A DNA stretch of 64,000 nucleotides from Galbibacter marinus. Lineage in GTDB: Bacteria; Bacteroidota; Bacteroidia; Flavobacteriales; Flavobacteriaceae. The position numbers and the translations under genes were made by a program. The stretch is taken from the NCBI RefSeq assembly GCF_000300875.1, contig NZ_AMSG01000011.1, positions 1 to 64,000 of the forward strand, written 5' to 3'. The notes beneath the pieces are model-generated. The model searched no databases. It was not told where the DNA came from and was given only the letters and a program-made list of their open reading frames with translations. The stretch's first letter is position 1. Each line of letters starts with the position of its first letter. This document shows positions 8,660-19,662 of this stretch, piece after piece.

Positions 8660-10696
8660 ATGGCAAATAGCCCAAAGCCATTAAAAAAGAAATTTATGTT
8701 TAAAACTTCGTTAAAAAAGGGAGTAACTGTACCGAGCTTAATTTTCATCGTAGGAGTATCATTAATCGCTGTTTTTTTTCCCGAAGTTACCGAAGGTCTA
8801 TTGAATAAGATCCAGAACTTCATCTTTGTCAACTTGAACTGGATTTATATCTGGACTGTTACGATATTCGTTATTTTCCTGATATACCTTATGTTCAGTA
8901 AGTACGGAAAAATACGATTGGGGAGAAATGACAGCAAACCGGAACATTCATTTTTTTCGTGGATTTCTATGCTGTTTGCCGCCGGAATGGGTATTGGACT
9001 AATGTACTTTGGTGTTGCTGAACCTATGCAACATTACGCTTCTGATGTTTTTGGGTTGCATGGCTATGTCAACCAGGAAAAAAACGCACAGCTATATAGC
9101 TTTTTTCACTGGGGTATACACGCTTGGGCAATTTATGCCATTATAGGTCTTTCCTTATCATACTTTACGTACCGGTATAGACTTCCTCTTTCGCTGCGTA
9201 GTGGATTTTACCCACTGTTAAAAGATAAAATTTATGGAAAATGGGGAGATGCAATTGATGTATTTGCACTCTGTAGCACCTTTTTCGGCATCACCACTAC
9301 CCTTGGCTTTGGAGTCGTACAAATCAATTCCGGACTAAATACACTTCATATCGTACCGGATACTAGTTTTTTATACCAAGTCTTGATCGTCGCTGTATTG
9401 GTTTTACTTTCGATTGCCTCAGCGGTTACTGGAGTAGATAAAGGAATAAAAATATTAAGCCGGATTAATATTACACTTGTGATCGTCCTGCTGCTTTTTG
9501 TGCTGCTTGTCGGTCCCACGGTTTATCTGATCGGCAGCTTCACTGAAGGTCTCGGAAATTATATCACCAATTTTTTCAGTCTCACCTTTGGCACCCATGT
9601 TTATGAACCGGAGTCCCTACCCTGGTTTTATGACTGGACAATACTCTATTGGGCTTGGTGGATTTCTTGGTCCCCTTATGTCGGGTTGTTTATTGCCAAA
9701 ATATCAAAGGGAAGAACTATCCGAGAGTTTATTGCCGCAGTCTTAATCATTCCTAGTATATTTAATTTCTTTTGGATGACTGTTTTTGGTAACAGCGCTA
9801 TTTGGTTTGACCGCAACAAAGCAGACGGTATGCTAAGTGCGTTGTCATCTGACCCTGATGCGCTCATGTTTCGGTTTTTAGAATACCTCCCACTCTCTAC
9901 TGTTGCCAGTTTTACCGTTGTATTGATTATTGTTATTTTCTTTGTGACCTCGGCAGATTCTGGGATATTTGTCATGAACAATATCGCAACAAAAAATGCT
10001 AAAGCTTCTCCGAAATGGCAAGTTTTCCTTTGGGGTATCTTACTTGCTTTAGTGTCGTTATTTTTGTTAAACGCCGGTGGTTTAGATGCGCTTCAGAGCA
10101 TGACTTTAATTACCGCCTTGCCTTTCTCTATAATTATGCTAATGTTTATGGTTAGTCTTGTAAAAGCCTTAACCATTGACGGAGATTACTATGAGCGTAG
10201 TTTTTCCGAAACTGCCGTCCCGTGGTCAGGTGGATTTTGGAAAGAACGTCTAAAGCGCATTGTATCTTACAAAAACCGTACTTCTGTGGATCATTATATT
10301 GAGACCACGGTAAAAACAGCATTTACTGAATTGCAACAGGAATTTGCAACTAATGGAATCGAAACAAAACTCAATACTTACAAAGATCCAACGAAAGTCG
10401 AGATTGAAATTCAATATGATATCGTTAACAATTTTGTTTACGGCGTAAAAAATGAATCAAAACTGCTATCTGACTATTTGCTTAATGAAGAGAACCATCC
10501 TGATATTGAAGAAAATAAAACGTACTTCCCGAAAGCCTATTTCGGAGATTCAAGAGAAGGGTATGACATCCATTATTTCACGAAAAATGAATTGATTTCA
10601 GATGTCCTAAAGCATTATGATCGATTCTTGACTATTGTATCAGAGGAACGCAATGAAATGTTTATTAGTAGTAATGCCAATAAAAGGAAAAACTAA
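8660..10696 (+). CDS. BCCT-family betaine/choline-type transporter
   Basis: A 678-residue inner-membrane transporter with about 12 helices. Family marks include MLFAAGMGIGLMYFGVAEP (about 97-115) and the aromatic signature WTILYWAWWISWSPYVG, where the Trp residues line the substrate site of BCCT carriers for betaine, choline or carnitine. Hydrophobic segments end near residue 510 and a long cytoplasmic C-terminal domain of about 165 residues follows, as in BetT-type members where it senses osmotic stress. A sodium- or proton-coupled uptake of a quaternary ammonium osmolyte is expected from the family; the exact substrate is not readable. Single gene. The ATG at 8660 is used; a second ATG at 8696 is possible. 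Confidence 0.88.
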   Translation: MANSPKPLKKKFMFKTSLKKGVTVPSLIFIVGVSLIAVFFPEVTEGLLNKIQNFIFVNLNWIYIWTVTIFVIFLIYLMFSKYGKIRLGRNDSKPEHSFFSWISMLFAAGMGIGLMYFGVAEPMQHYASDVFGLHGYVNQEKNAQLYSFFHWGIHAWAIYAIIGLSLSYFTYRYRLPLSLRSGFYPLLKDKIYGKWGDAIDVFALCSTFFGITTTLGFGVVQINSGLNTLHIVPDTSFLYQVLIVAVLVLLSIASAVTGVDKGIKILSRINITLVIVLLLFVLLVGPTVYLIGSFTEGLGNYITNFFSLTFGTHVYEPESLPWFYDWTILYWAWWISWSPYVGLFIAKISKGRTIREFIAAVLIIPSIFNFFWMTVFGNSAIWFDRNKADGMLSALSSDPDALMFRFLEYLPLSTVASFTVVLIIVIFFVTSADSGIFVMNNIATKNAKASPKWQVFLWGILLALVSLFLLNAGGLDALQSMTLITALPFSIIMLMFMVSLVKALTIDGDYYERSFSETAVPWSGGFWKERLKRIVSYKNRTSVDHYIETTVKTAFTELQQEFATNGIETKLNTYKDPTKVEIEIQYDIVNNFVYGVKNESKLLSDYLLNEENHPDIEENKTYFPKAYFGDSREGYDIHYFTKNELISDVLKHYDRFLTIVSEERNEMFISSNANKRKN

Positions 10697-11430
10697 ATAA
10701 TTATTACAGAAGTAGCGTAGGTATAATTTTCGGACATGGGTTACCATCAATAGTTTAATACTGTAACTTTAAAATTAATAATACTCTTAAATTTTCTGAT
10801 TTAATAAGCATCTTAATATCCGGTACAAAATAATGCCTCCCCTTTATTAACTAAAGGGGGTGAACTGCATTCCCGAAATCATGAGTGATGCAGCCCAATT
10901 CCTATCACCGGACAACAGCGACGCTTCTTATTATTGAACCATAAAATATTCCGTCTCTGGGAACTCTTATATACAATTGATTATTCAGGTTGTTTTTTTG
11001 ATTTCGACATCTGGCGTATCAGTCTTGTATATTTTCGAAAAGCCCAGTATCTTAAAACGGGATTTTTAATGATGTCCACTTTTTCACCTTGAACATCTTG
11101 TTTAAACGCATATTTTGTAGAGTCCATTTTTGTAATGGTATAAGGGTAGGAAAATGACAATTCCATTCCAGAATCCACTCAGCGCTGATGTTTCTCCTAC
11201 GCTTGATTAGCATTAGTGTCGTAGTAACAAATAAAAAGCAGTAAACGCTCCCTAGCATCTCCTCCATAAATATCTTAAAAACATTTGAAATAGGAATATG
11301 TATCGAAGAATATTTACGGGATTCAGAATCACAACTATTCATTCTTTATCACCAATAACACATCAGATAAGTCTTTAAAAATATTATTTTTACCTACATT
11401 TAGATCACCATACTCAAAACTTTATTTATT
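10697..11430 (-). other. Intergenic stretch with possible frameshifted remnant
   Basis: About 730 bp without a convincing gene. On the minus strand a frame at 11052-11342 with a hydrophobic segment (about CFLFVTTTLMLI) overlaps a second frame at 10981-11178 that begins with GTG and ends in a basic tail. The two may be one frameshifted fragment of a membrane protein, but I recognise neither. A hairpin CCCCTTTA (10839-10846) / TAAAGGGG (10852-10859) follows the BCCT gene; it lacks a T-run, so it is at best a weak terminator. Confidence 0.4.
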
Positions 11431-12549
11431 ATGAATTCACGTCGCGATTTTCTACAATTACTCACCACTTCAGCAGTAGCCTTACCATTTTTACCACTCT
11501 ACGGTTCATCAGAACAGTTAGCATTTTACGACCAATCGTATGAAGGGCCTGTGTTGCGTGTAGCTATAATGGGACTCGGAAGCTATGGCACTCGTGTGGC
11601 AGAAGCAATGCAAACTTGTAAACGCGCGAAGCTCGTAGGTGTAATCAGTGGTACACCTGCTAAAATTAAAGATTGGCAATCTAAATATAATATTCCAGAG
11701 AAGAATTGTTACAACTATGAAAATTACGATAGCGTCAAAGACAACCCAGACATTGATGCCATATACGTTATTACACCAAATGGACTTCATCATCAGGCAG
11801 TTCTCCGTATTGCTGCCGCCGGAAAACATGCCATATGTGAAAAGCCCATGGCTATCAATGCACAAGAGGGACAAGAAATGGTGGATGCTTGTAACAAGGC
11901 AAATGTTAAGTTATTAGTGGGGTATCGTATGCATTTTGAACCAAATACATTGGAAATAATCCGAATGCGAAATGAAGGTGAATTAGGAAAAATTATGTTC
12001 TTCCAAGGATTGAGTGGATTTAAAATCGGAGATCCTACCCAATGGCGATTGGATAAAGAATTGGCAGGTGGTGGTGCTATGATGGACATTGGTATCTACT
12101 CCATCAATGGTGCCCGGTATATGGTGGGAGAAGAACCCATATGGGTTACTGCACAGGAAACGAAAACAGATCCTATAAAATTCAAGGAAGGTGTAGACGA
12201 AACCATCCAGTTTCAGTTAGGTTTTCCTAGTGGAGCAGTTGCTTCATGTCTATCTACCTATAGTATGAATCATCTAGACCGCTTTTTTCTTAATGGTGAT
12301 AAAGGATTTGCAGAATTACAACCTTCCACTGGTTATGGCCCTATAAAAGGACGCACTCATAAAGGTGAATTAATGAAACCACACATCACCCATCAGACCG
12401 TACAAATGGACCAGATGGCAGGAATTATTTCAGCTGGTGAAAAGGCGGTCGTGCCAGTAGACGGAGCCGAAGGAGTTAAAGATCTAAAGATAATAGATGC
12501 CATTTATGAGGTATGTAAAACTGGAGGAAAGAAGAAATTGGATTTATAA
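11431..12549 (+). CDS. Exported Gfo/Idh/MocA-family oxidoreductase
   Basis: A 372-residue NAD(P)-dependent sugar oxidoreductase-type protein. The N-terminus has a Tat signal (NSRRDFLQLL, then a hydrophobic run to about residue 25), so it is probably exported folded with its cofactor. A Rossmann dinucleotide motif follows (VAIMGLGSYGTRVAEA, about 44-60), then the family motif CEKPMA (about 136-141) and a C-terminal substrate domain (GGGAMMDIGIY). It resembles periplasmic glucose-fructose oxidoreductase-like proteins. It stands alone, with no obvious sugar operon next to it; the substrate is unknown. Confidence 0.85.
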   Translation: MNSRRDFLQLLTTSAVALPFLPLYGSSEQLAFYDQSYEGPVLRVAIMGLGSYGTRVAEAMQTCKRAKLVGVISGTPAKIKDWQSKYNIPEKNCYNYENYDSVKDNPDIDAIYVITPNGLHHQAVLRIAAAGKHAICEKPMAINAQEGQEMVDACNKANVKLLVGYRMHFEPNTLEIIRMRNEGELGKIMFFQGLSGFKIGDPTQWRLDKELAGGGAMMDIGIYSINGARYMVGEEPIWVTAQETKTDPIKFKEGVDETIQFQLGFPSGAVASCLSTYSMNHLDRFFLNGDKGFAELQPSTGYGPIKGRTHKGELMKPHITHQTVQMDQMAGIISAGEKAVVPVDGAEGVKDLKIIDAIYEVCKTGGKKKLDL

Positions 12550-12724
12550 AAAGCACCTAGATAAACCATTCTATCACTTAAAAATTAATAAATATAAGGA
12601 GCCATTTATTTTTGGGAAATAGAATTCGAAACCCAAATTAGGGCAGTCCATTTGGTCCAATTTTAAAGACCTTAACCTAAAAACACTCTTGTAAGAATAA
12701 TCGTTTTTTTTTACAAAGAAATCG

Positions 12725-12755
12725 TTGGAATATTTATACTCCACCCCTACCTTTG
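12725..12755 (+). promoter_or_regulatory. Bacteroidetes-type promoter candidate
   Basis: TTG at 12725-12727 and TACCTTTG at 12748-12755 with 20 nt between them match the Bacteroidetes -33/-7 pattern (TTTG ... TAnnTTTG). It lies 130 bp before the start of the truncated gene at 12886, which it would have served. No experimental support. Confidence 0.5.
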
Positions 12756-12885
12756 CCCAACATAAAGTTCATAAAAGGGTTGGTTTTGGGTGGCATTAAT
12801 GCAGGCAATTCAATTGATCACCCCTATTTCTTTTTCAAAAAAGTACAAATCACTTCCTTTAGACAAAACTCAACTCAACCATCCA

Positions 12886-13104
12886 ATGAATAAAATAGTT
12901 ATTATTTTAATGGCATTCTCATGCCTTGCAGTAAACGCACAATCAGAAATAAAAGGAAGCGTTTTAGAAAAAGAATCCCAAGAACCTTTAGAATTTGTCG
13001 AAGTCATTTTGCTGAATAAGGAATCTTCAATTACGGAAGGTACAGTGACGAATGCCGAAGGTGCGTTTGCACTGAATTCAGGACAAGGAGAAAAATTGGA
13101 ATAA
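12886..13104 (+). pseudogene. Truncated N-terminus of an outer-membrane receptor-type protein
   Basis: 72 codons from the ATG at 12886: a signal peptide (NKIVIILMAFSCLAVNAQ) followed by the start of a carboxypeptidase-regulatory-like/CNA-B domain (EIKGSVLEKESQEPLEFVEV ... TVTNAEGAFAL). Such domains normally open TonB receptors or outer-membrane beta-barrel proteins of 700-900 residues. Here a stop comes inside the domain and no barrel sequence follows before the antitoxin gene at 13212. It is best seen as the 5' remnant of a deleted gene, with its promoter still visible upstream. Confidence 0.65.
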
Positions 13105-13211
13105 AAATGCTACAGTCAAAGGTGCTTAACGGAGTCCATACGTACGGGACTGTCTTCTAAATCATAAGGATTACAATAGGATCAAAAATATAGATACATT
13201 ATAATAAAATC

Positions 13212-13574
13212 ATGGAAAAATCGATTGAACATAAAACATACGTCAAGGCTGTTCTACGGATGGAAGAGCTACTTAAAAAGGTAGGCAATGACACCCCAGA
13301 GTATGACTCCCAAATGATAGAGCTTTTAGAGGTAAGCGATGTTGTAGAAAAATATGAAGAAAATCATTTCCCCATCGGATTACCCACTTTAAAAGAAATG
13401 ATAGAACTTCGTATGTTTGAAATGGGTCTTAAACGCCAAGACTTGGCAACGCTTTTAAATACGAGCGCCTCTAGAATTAGCGACTATTTAAACGGACGAA
13501 GGGAAATTACCTTGAAAATTGCCAAGGCCTTACATCAAAAATTGAATATCGATAGTGATATTATCCTGCAGTAA
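13212..13574 (+). CDS. Orphan HigA-like HTH antitoxin
   Basis: A 120-residue protein with an N-terminal helical part and a C-terminal HTH_3/Xre-type domain (about 65-118, with RQDLATLLNTSASRISDYLN). This is the layout of HigA antitoxins, which neutralise a RelE-fold HigB toxin and repress their own operon. HigB normally lies directly upstream on the same strand; only about 107 bp of non-coding sequence lies there, after the truncated receptor gene. So the toxin seems lost or never present, and the protein may act only as a regulator or anti-addiction remnant. Confidence 0.75.
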   Translation: MEKSIEHKTYVKAVLRMEELLKKVGNDTPEYDSQMIELLEVSDVVEKYEENHFPIGLPTLKEMIELRMFEMGLKRQDLATLLNTSASRISDYLNGRREITLKIAKALHQKLNIDSDIILQ

Positions 13575-13720
13575 ATATAACTACCTGCCAATACGTGAAA
13601 TAGCCTTAAGTGCTATTAGGTTTAGGATAGGATTACAAAAAGGGGAAGCCTACATTTTCATTCTTAAAAAGACAAAATTTCGAATTTATAACTGATGTTT
13701 CTGGATTTGGTCAAATTGCA

Positions 13721-13849
13721 TAGAACGGTTTTGTGTATGATTAGTGGCGTGATTAAGCAACCAAATTTAGCTAACAAAAACTGAACAGAAAATCCGCGAG
13801 GATTTTCGTAAGTAGGCGAGAACTAGCCATTAATTATACACGGTGCTCT
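13721..13849. repeat. Imperfect palindromic element next to parE
   Basis: Arms GTGTATGATTAGTGGC (13733-13748) and GCCATTAATTATACAC (13826-13841) pair at 14 of 16 positions, and the two mismatches are G/T, so all 16 pair in RNA with wobble. Outer TAGAAC (13721-13726) also matches GCTCTA (13844-13849) except at one wobble. Inside is a second hairpin, GAAAATCC (13788-13795) / GGATTTTC (13800-13807), with loop GCGA. It ends 10 bp from the parE stop. A partial copy of the left arm lies at 14459-14495 beyond parD, so the module sits between copies. I recall similar elements around small genes in other flavobacteria, but I cannot search for that here. Confidence 0.7.
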
Positions 13850-13858
13850 ACGGGGTTT

Positions 13859-14158
13859 TTAGTCGGCTATTCTCTTTTTCAAATCCATTCTTTCGTGTAA
13901 GATTCTTGTTATTTCAACATAATCTTCACTTAATGTACGATAAAATATTATGTGTCGGTTTGCTTGAATTCCGAGAAGTTGCTTTGAAATTCCCTCGTAG
14001 TTTTTTCCTAAATCTGGATTTTCAGCTATTTCTTCACAATTTGAAATTAATTCATCATAATATTTGTCGGCTTTTTTTTCCGACCAAACCTCAAATATAT
14101 ATTCCCAAATTTTTGATAAATCAGCAACAGCTTTATTCGTCAGTTTATATTCAGACAT
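13859..14158 (-). CDS. parE: RelE/ParE-family toxin
   Basis: A 99-residue RelE/ParE-fold toxin. Family signs are the N-terminal ADLSKIWEYIFEVWSEKKADKYY segment (two-helix hairpin), NPDLGKNYEG and the C-terminal strand pattern HIIFYRTLSEDYVEITRILHERMD. ParE toxins poison DNA gyrase, while RelE relatives cut mRNA; the short C-terminal region and partner type favour ParE. Its start overlaps the 3' end of the antitoxin gene by 8 bp, so translation is coupled and the antitoxin is made first. It lies within the palindromic-element cassette. Confidence 0.85.
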   Translation of the reverse strand: MSEYKLTNKAVADLSKIWEYIFEVWSEKKADKYYDELISNCEEIAENPDLGKNYEGISKQLLGIQANRHIIFYRTLSEDYVEITRILHERMDLKKRIAD

Positions 14159-14402
14159 TAGAGTGTTTTTTCGCTTTTAGTGATTCAAGATGTTTTTTTG
14201 GGTCAAAATCGTGAGCAATTCCGCTGTCAATTCCTTCTTGAATTGCATTTTTCAAAGCAATCACTTTGCTTTCTTCTTCTTCCAAAAGTCTTAATCCAGC
14301 ACGAATAACTTCGCTAACGTTTTTAAATCTTCCTTCGCTAATGCTACTTTGAACGAATTGGTCAAAGTGATTTCCGAGTGATATTGATGTGTTTTTGTTC
14401 AT
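14151..14402 (-). CDS. parD: ParD-family antitoxin
   Basis: An 83-residue protein: N-terminal ribbon-helix-helix DNA-binding part (NTSISLGNHFDQFVQSSI ... SEVIRAGLRLLEEEE, about 3-48) and a C-terminal toxin-binding tail (about 49-83, with FDPKKHLESLKAKK). It is the first gene of the operon, overlaps the toxin gene by 8 bp, and has a perfect inverted repeat 20 bp upstream, which is a likely auto-operator. Confidence 0.88.
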   Translation of the reverse strand: MNKNTSISLGNHFDQFVQSSISEGRFKNVSEVIRAGLRLLEEEESKVIALKNAIQEGIDSGIAHDFDPKKHLESLKAKKHSNV

Positions 14403-14422
14403 TTTGAAACTTATTTAATTCA

Positions 14423-14445
14423 AGTATACCAAACTTTGGTATACT
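14423..14445. promoter_or_regulatory. Perfect inverted repeat, likely ParD operator
   Basis: AGTATACCAAA (14423-14433), a single C, then TTTGGTATACT (14435-14445): an exact 11-bp inverted repeat ending 20 bp before the parD start codon. Ribbon-helix-helix antitoxins usually repress their own promoter through such palindromes. Confidence 0.75.
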
Positions 14446-14458
14446 ATCAAAATTTTCT

Positions 14459-14495
14459 CAAATTGCGTAGAACCGTTTTGGGTATGATTAGTGCC
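14459..14495 (+). repeat. Partial second copy of the palindromic element (left end)
   Basis: These 37 bp match 13712-13748 with four substitutions and no gaps. The match stops at the end of the outer arm (AGTGCC), after which IS66 tnpA-like sequence starts. The two copies are direct repeats flanking parDE. Confidence 0.8.
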
Positions 14496-14741
14496 TGAAC
14501 AAGGTAGAGTTCGGAGACTGGAATTGAAATACAAATACCATTAGGGTATTTTACTTCTATGGTTTTCTTTGTGGAAGATTGCGGCTTGATCTGAACGAAG
14601 TGAGGAGCTTTCATCAAACTTCTTAATCCAATAATATAATGTCGAAGTAACAATCCCTTGTGTTTGGCAGAAAGCTTTACCAGTAAGGCCACTTGCTCGG
14701 AAGTCCTCAACAAAGGTAAACATTTTTTCTCCCTTGCTCAT
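14496..14741 (-). pseudogene. IS66-family tnpA (accessory protein) remnant, frameshifted
   Basis: The start MSKGEKMFTFVEDF ... FCQTQGIVTSTLYYWIKKF is the N-terminal HTH part of the small IS66 accessory protein TnpA. The frame then shifts: the rest of the protein (KKTIEVKYPNGICISIPVS) continues in another frame after about 14620. The C-terminus is cut where the palindromic-element copy begins at 14495. No IS66 tnpB or tnpC follows here, so this is a dead fragment. Confidence 0.75.
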
Positions 14742-14927
14742 AATAAAAATTTGAAGCAAAGCTAGAACCTGACAACTACTGATACAACATGGCTTCGTGG
14801 GGTGGAAACTCTTAGAATGGGTGCTAACGTCTTCGGCTATGAATAGTGTGGGAGTAGAGAACCAATACCAATTCCTTTAGGTACCAAGCCAAAGCAATTT
14901 GTTAGCATTTATTTTTTTTAATTTCAA

Positions 14928-15143
14928 ATGTCAAATCAAACTGATTGGCGACATCATAAATATAGTAAAGATCGCAGGTATTTTGCTATACATGCGGGGA
15001 AGTCGCTTAAGGGAAGCGATGTCGTACAAGTCATGGACACGATCACTTTTGGAAACCAAGCGCTGCCAAAGCGTCTCAAGGTCGACAACGGAAGTGAGTT
15101 CATTAAAATTTTCCCAGCGTTAAAAGGCCCTATACTTTATTAA
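14928..15143 (+). pseudogene. IS3-family transposase (DDE domain) fragment
   Basis: From about 14979 the frame reads YFAIHAGKSLKGSDVVQVMD ... LPKRLKVDNGSEFI, the segment of an IS3-type OrfB that carries the second catalytic Asp (VDNGSEF). Sequence before and after is unrelated or decayed, and the third catalytic residue is missing. The 14760-14927 stretch before it holds nothing I recognise. Confidence 0.65.
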
Positions 15144-15238
15144 GCACAAGACCTTTTAATTCTGTTTTTAACTAGCGCCATTATAGCGCAAGAAAGGATC
15201 CGTTAAATTAATACCTAGCGATTAAAGTAAACAGGAAC

Positions 15239-16348
15239 TTAATCCTCTAAATTCCAACGACCCTTCCACTCTAAAATAGGCCTATCTCCGTCCCATTGAA
15301 TGGGCAACCAAACATACCTACCATCAATATGATTTTTAGGATTCCAACGATCTGCCATAAAAATATAGCGATCTTCAACTCCTTCTACTTTAAGAACGTA
15401 CGTACTTTGAGAATTAAACGTTAAATCAGCCCCCTCCCCTATACAAGGATTTCCAAGAGGTTCCCAAGGTCCCCAAATACTTTCCGATTTAAAACTACGT
15501 GCTGCATTTGGATCCCAACCCGTACAACCAGAGGTAATCATATAATAACTCCCGTTTCTTTTAAACATAGTAGGCGCCTCATTGTGGCCTGCAGGAGCAA
15601 GGGTGATGTATTTCCCGGTAAAACTAAGATAATCATCCGCAAGTTCAGCAATGTGAAGGGTAAGGTTCTCCTCTGAAGAGTAGATGTGATACGCTTTATT
15701 GTCATCGTCCACAAAAAGCGTCATATCTCTAGCCATTTGCCCTTTATTAAAATCACGCTTTACAAACAACCCTTCCTTCACCTCTTTATACCAAGGATCG
15801 CTCCACCACTCTAAAGAAGGATTCTCTACATAATCCTTCTTCCAGTCATCATTGAAATTCATAGGCCATTTCCCCTTGTTAGGGTTATACGACCGAATAT
15901 ACTCAAATGGACCCACTGGAGTATCACTAATAGCCACCCCTGTTTTTGCGGCAGCATACCCCATTCCTTTCAGCTCCAAATGGAACCACATTACATATTT
16001 ATCAGTTTTCTCGTTATAGATCACCTTTGGACGCTCCATCACACAACCAGAGGTGATTTCAGAATCAGGATCCTCACTTACTGCCAAAGCAACACCCTTT
16101 TTCTCCCAGGTATACAAATCCTTAGAACGGTACACATTCACCCCAACTTGCGCTAAACTATTATGATCCTTGTGCTCTCCATACCAATAATAATACCCTT
16201 GGTCATATAAAAGACCACCACCATGAGCATTGATATGCGTACCATCGGTATCCAACCACAATTCTCCCGGTTCAAAAGCCTTTTTTTGTCCCTGTACGCC
16301 CCACGAAAAGGTAAGGACAAGCGCTAGGGTAATTAAACATTGTTTCAT
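15239..16348 (-). CDS. Secreted GH43-type glycoside hydrolase
   Basis: About 369 residues from the ATG at 16348 (the codons before it give only a TTG). A signal peptide (KQCLITLALVLTFSWGVQGQ) leads to a five-bladed propeller of the GH43 kind: WLDTDGTHINAHGGG near the N-terminus would bring the catalytic Asp, CVMERPKVIYN follows, and HNEAPTMFKRNGSYYMITSG carries the expected acid Glu. Enzymes of this sort remove arabinose, xylose or galactose units from side chains or galactan backbones. The ALNFHGGG-like opening is seen in beta-galactan-acting members, but I would not fix the substrate. It follows the beta-galactosidase gene by 49 bp, in the same operon. Confidence 0.8.
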   Translation of the reverse strand: MKQCLITLALVLTFSWGVQGQKKAFEPGELWLDTDGTHINAHGGGLLYDQGYYYWYGEHKDHNSLAQVGVNVYRSKDLYTWEKKGVALAVSEDPDSEITSGCVMERPKVIYNEKTDKYVMWFHLELKGMGYAAAKTGVAISDTPVGPFEYIRSYNPNKGKWPMNFNDDWKKDYVENPSLEWWSDPWYKEVKEGLFVKRDFNKGQMARDMTLFVDDDNKAYHIYSSEENLTLHIAELADDYLSFTGKYITLAPAGHNEAPTMFKRNGSYYMITSGCTGWDPNAARSFKSESIWGPWEPLGNPCIGEGADLTFNSQSTYVLKVEGVEDRYIFMADRWNPKNHIDGRYVWLPIQWDGDRPILEWKGRWNLED

Positions 16349-16397
16349 GATAATCAATAATTTATCTAAATTTATATGTTATTTTATTTTACAACCA

Positions 16398-19508
<3,111 letters not shown>

Positions 19509-19562
19509 CTAATTTTTGGCAAGGTCCCACGGACCCAATCAAATTTAACCATTTTTTAAAAA

Positions 19563-19639
19563 AATATGGTGCCAGGAAGGTTAACCAACTTATATTGATC
19601 ACCTTTGCAACTAACAACACGTCCTCCTGACACCATATT
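19563..19639 (-). promoter_or_regulatory. Long hairpin between susD and the GH2 gene
   Basis: AATATGGTGCCAGGA (19563-19577) pairs with TCCTGACACCATATT (19625-19639) at 14 of 15 positions, with a 47-nt loop. It begins 24 bp after the SusD stop in the direction of transcription. There is no long T-run on the minus strand after it (TTTTTTTAAAAAATGG occurs slightly downstream), so it could be a partial terminator or an mRNA-stabilising structure that sets the ratio of SusCD to the enzymes. Confidence 0.6.
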
Positions 19640-19662
19640 ACTAACCAATCTAACTCATTATC

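Noticed and set aside
10839-10859. Hairpin CCCCTTTA/TAAAGGGG as the BCCT gene terminator.
   Set aside because: No T-run follows on either strand and it is 140 bp past the stop, so I did not list it as a terminator.
13721-13849. The palindromic element as a classical integron attC site.
   Set aside because: I could not find the GTTRRRY and RYYYAAC core boxes at its ends. Only the cassette-like placement is similar.
13843-14214. 123-codon plus-strand frame opposite parDE.
   Set aside because: It is antisense to two recognised genes that overlap in the typical way; composition is Phe/Leu-rich as expected of a shadow frame.
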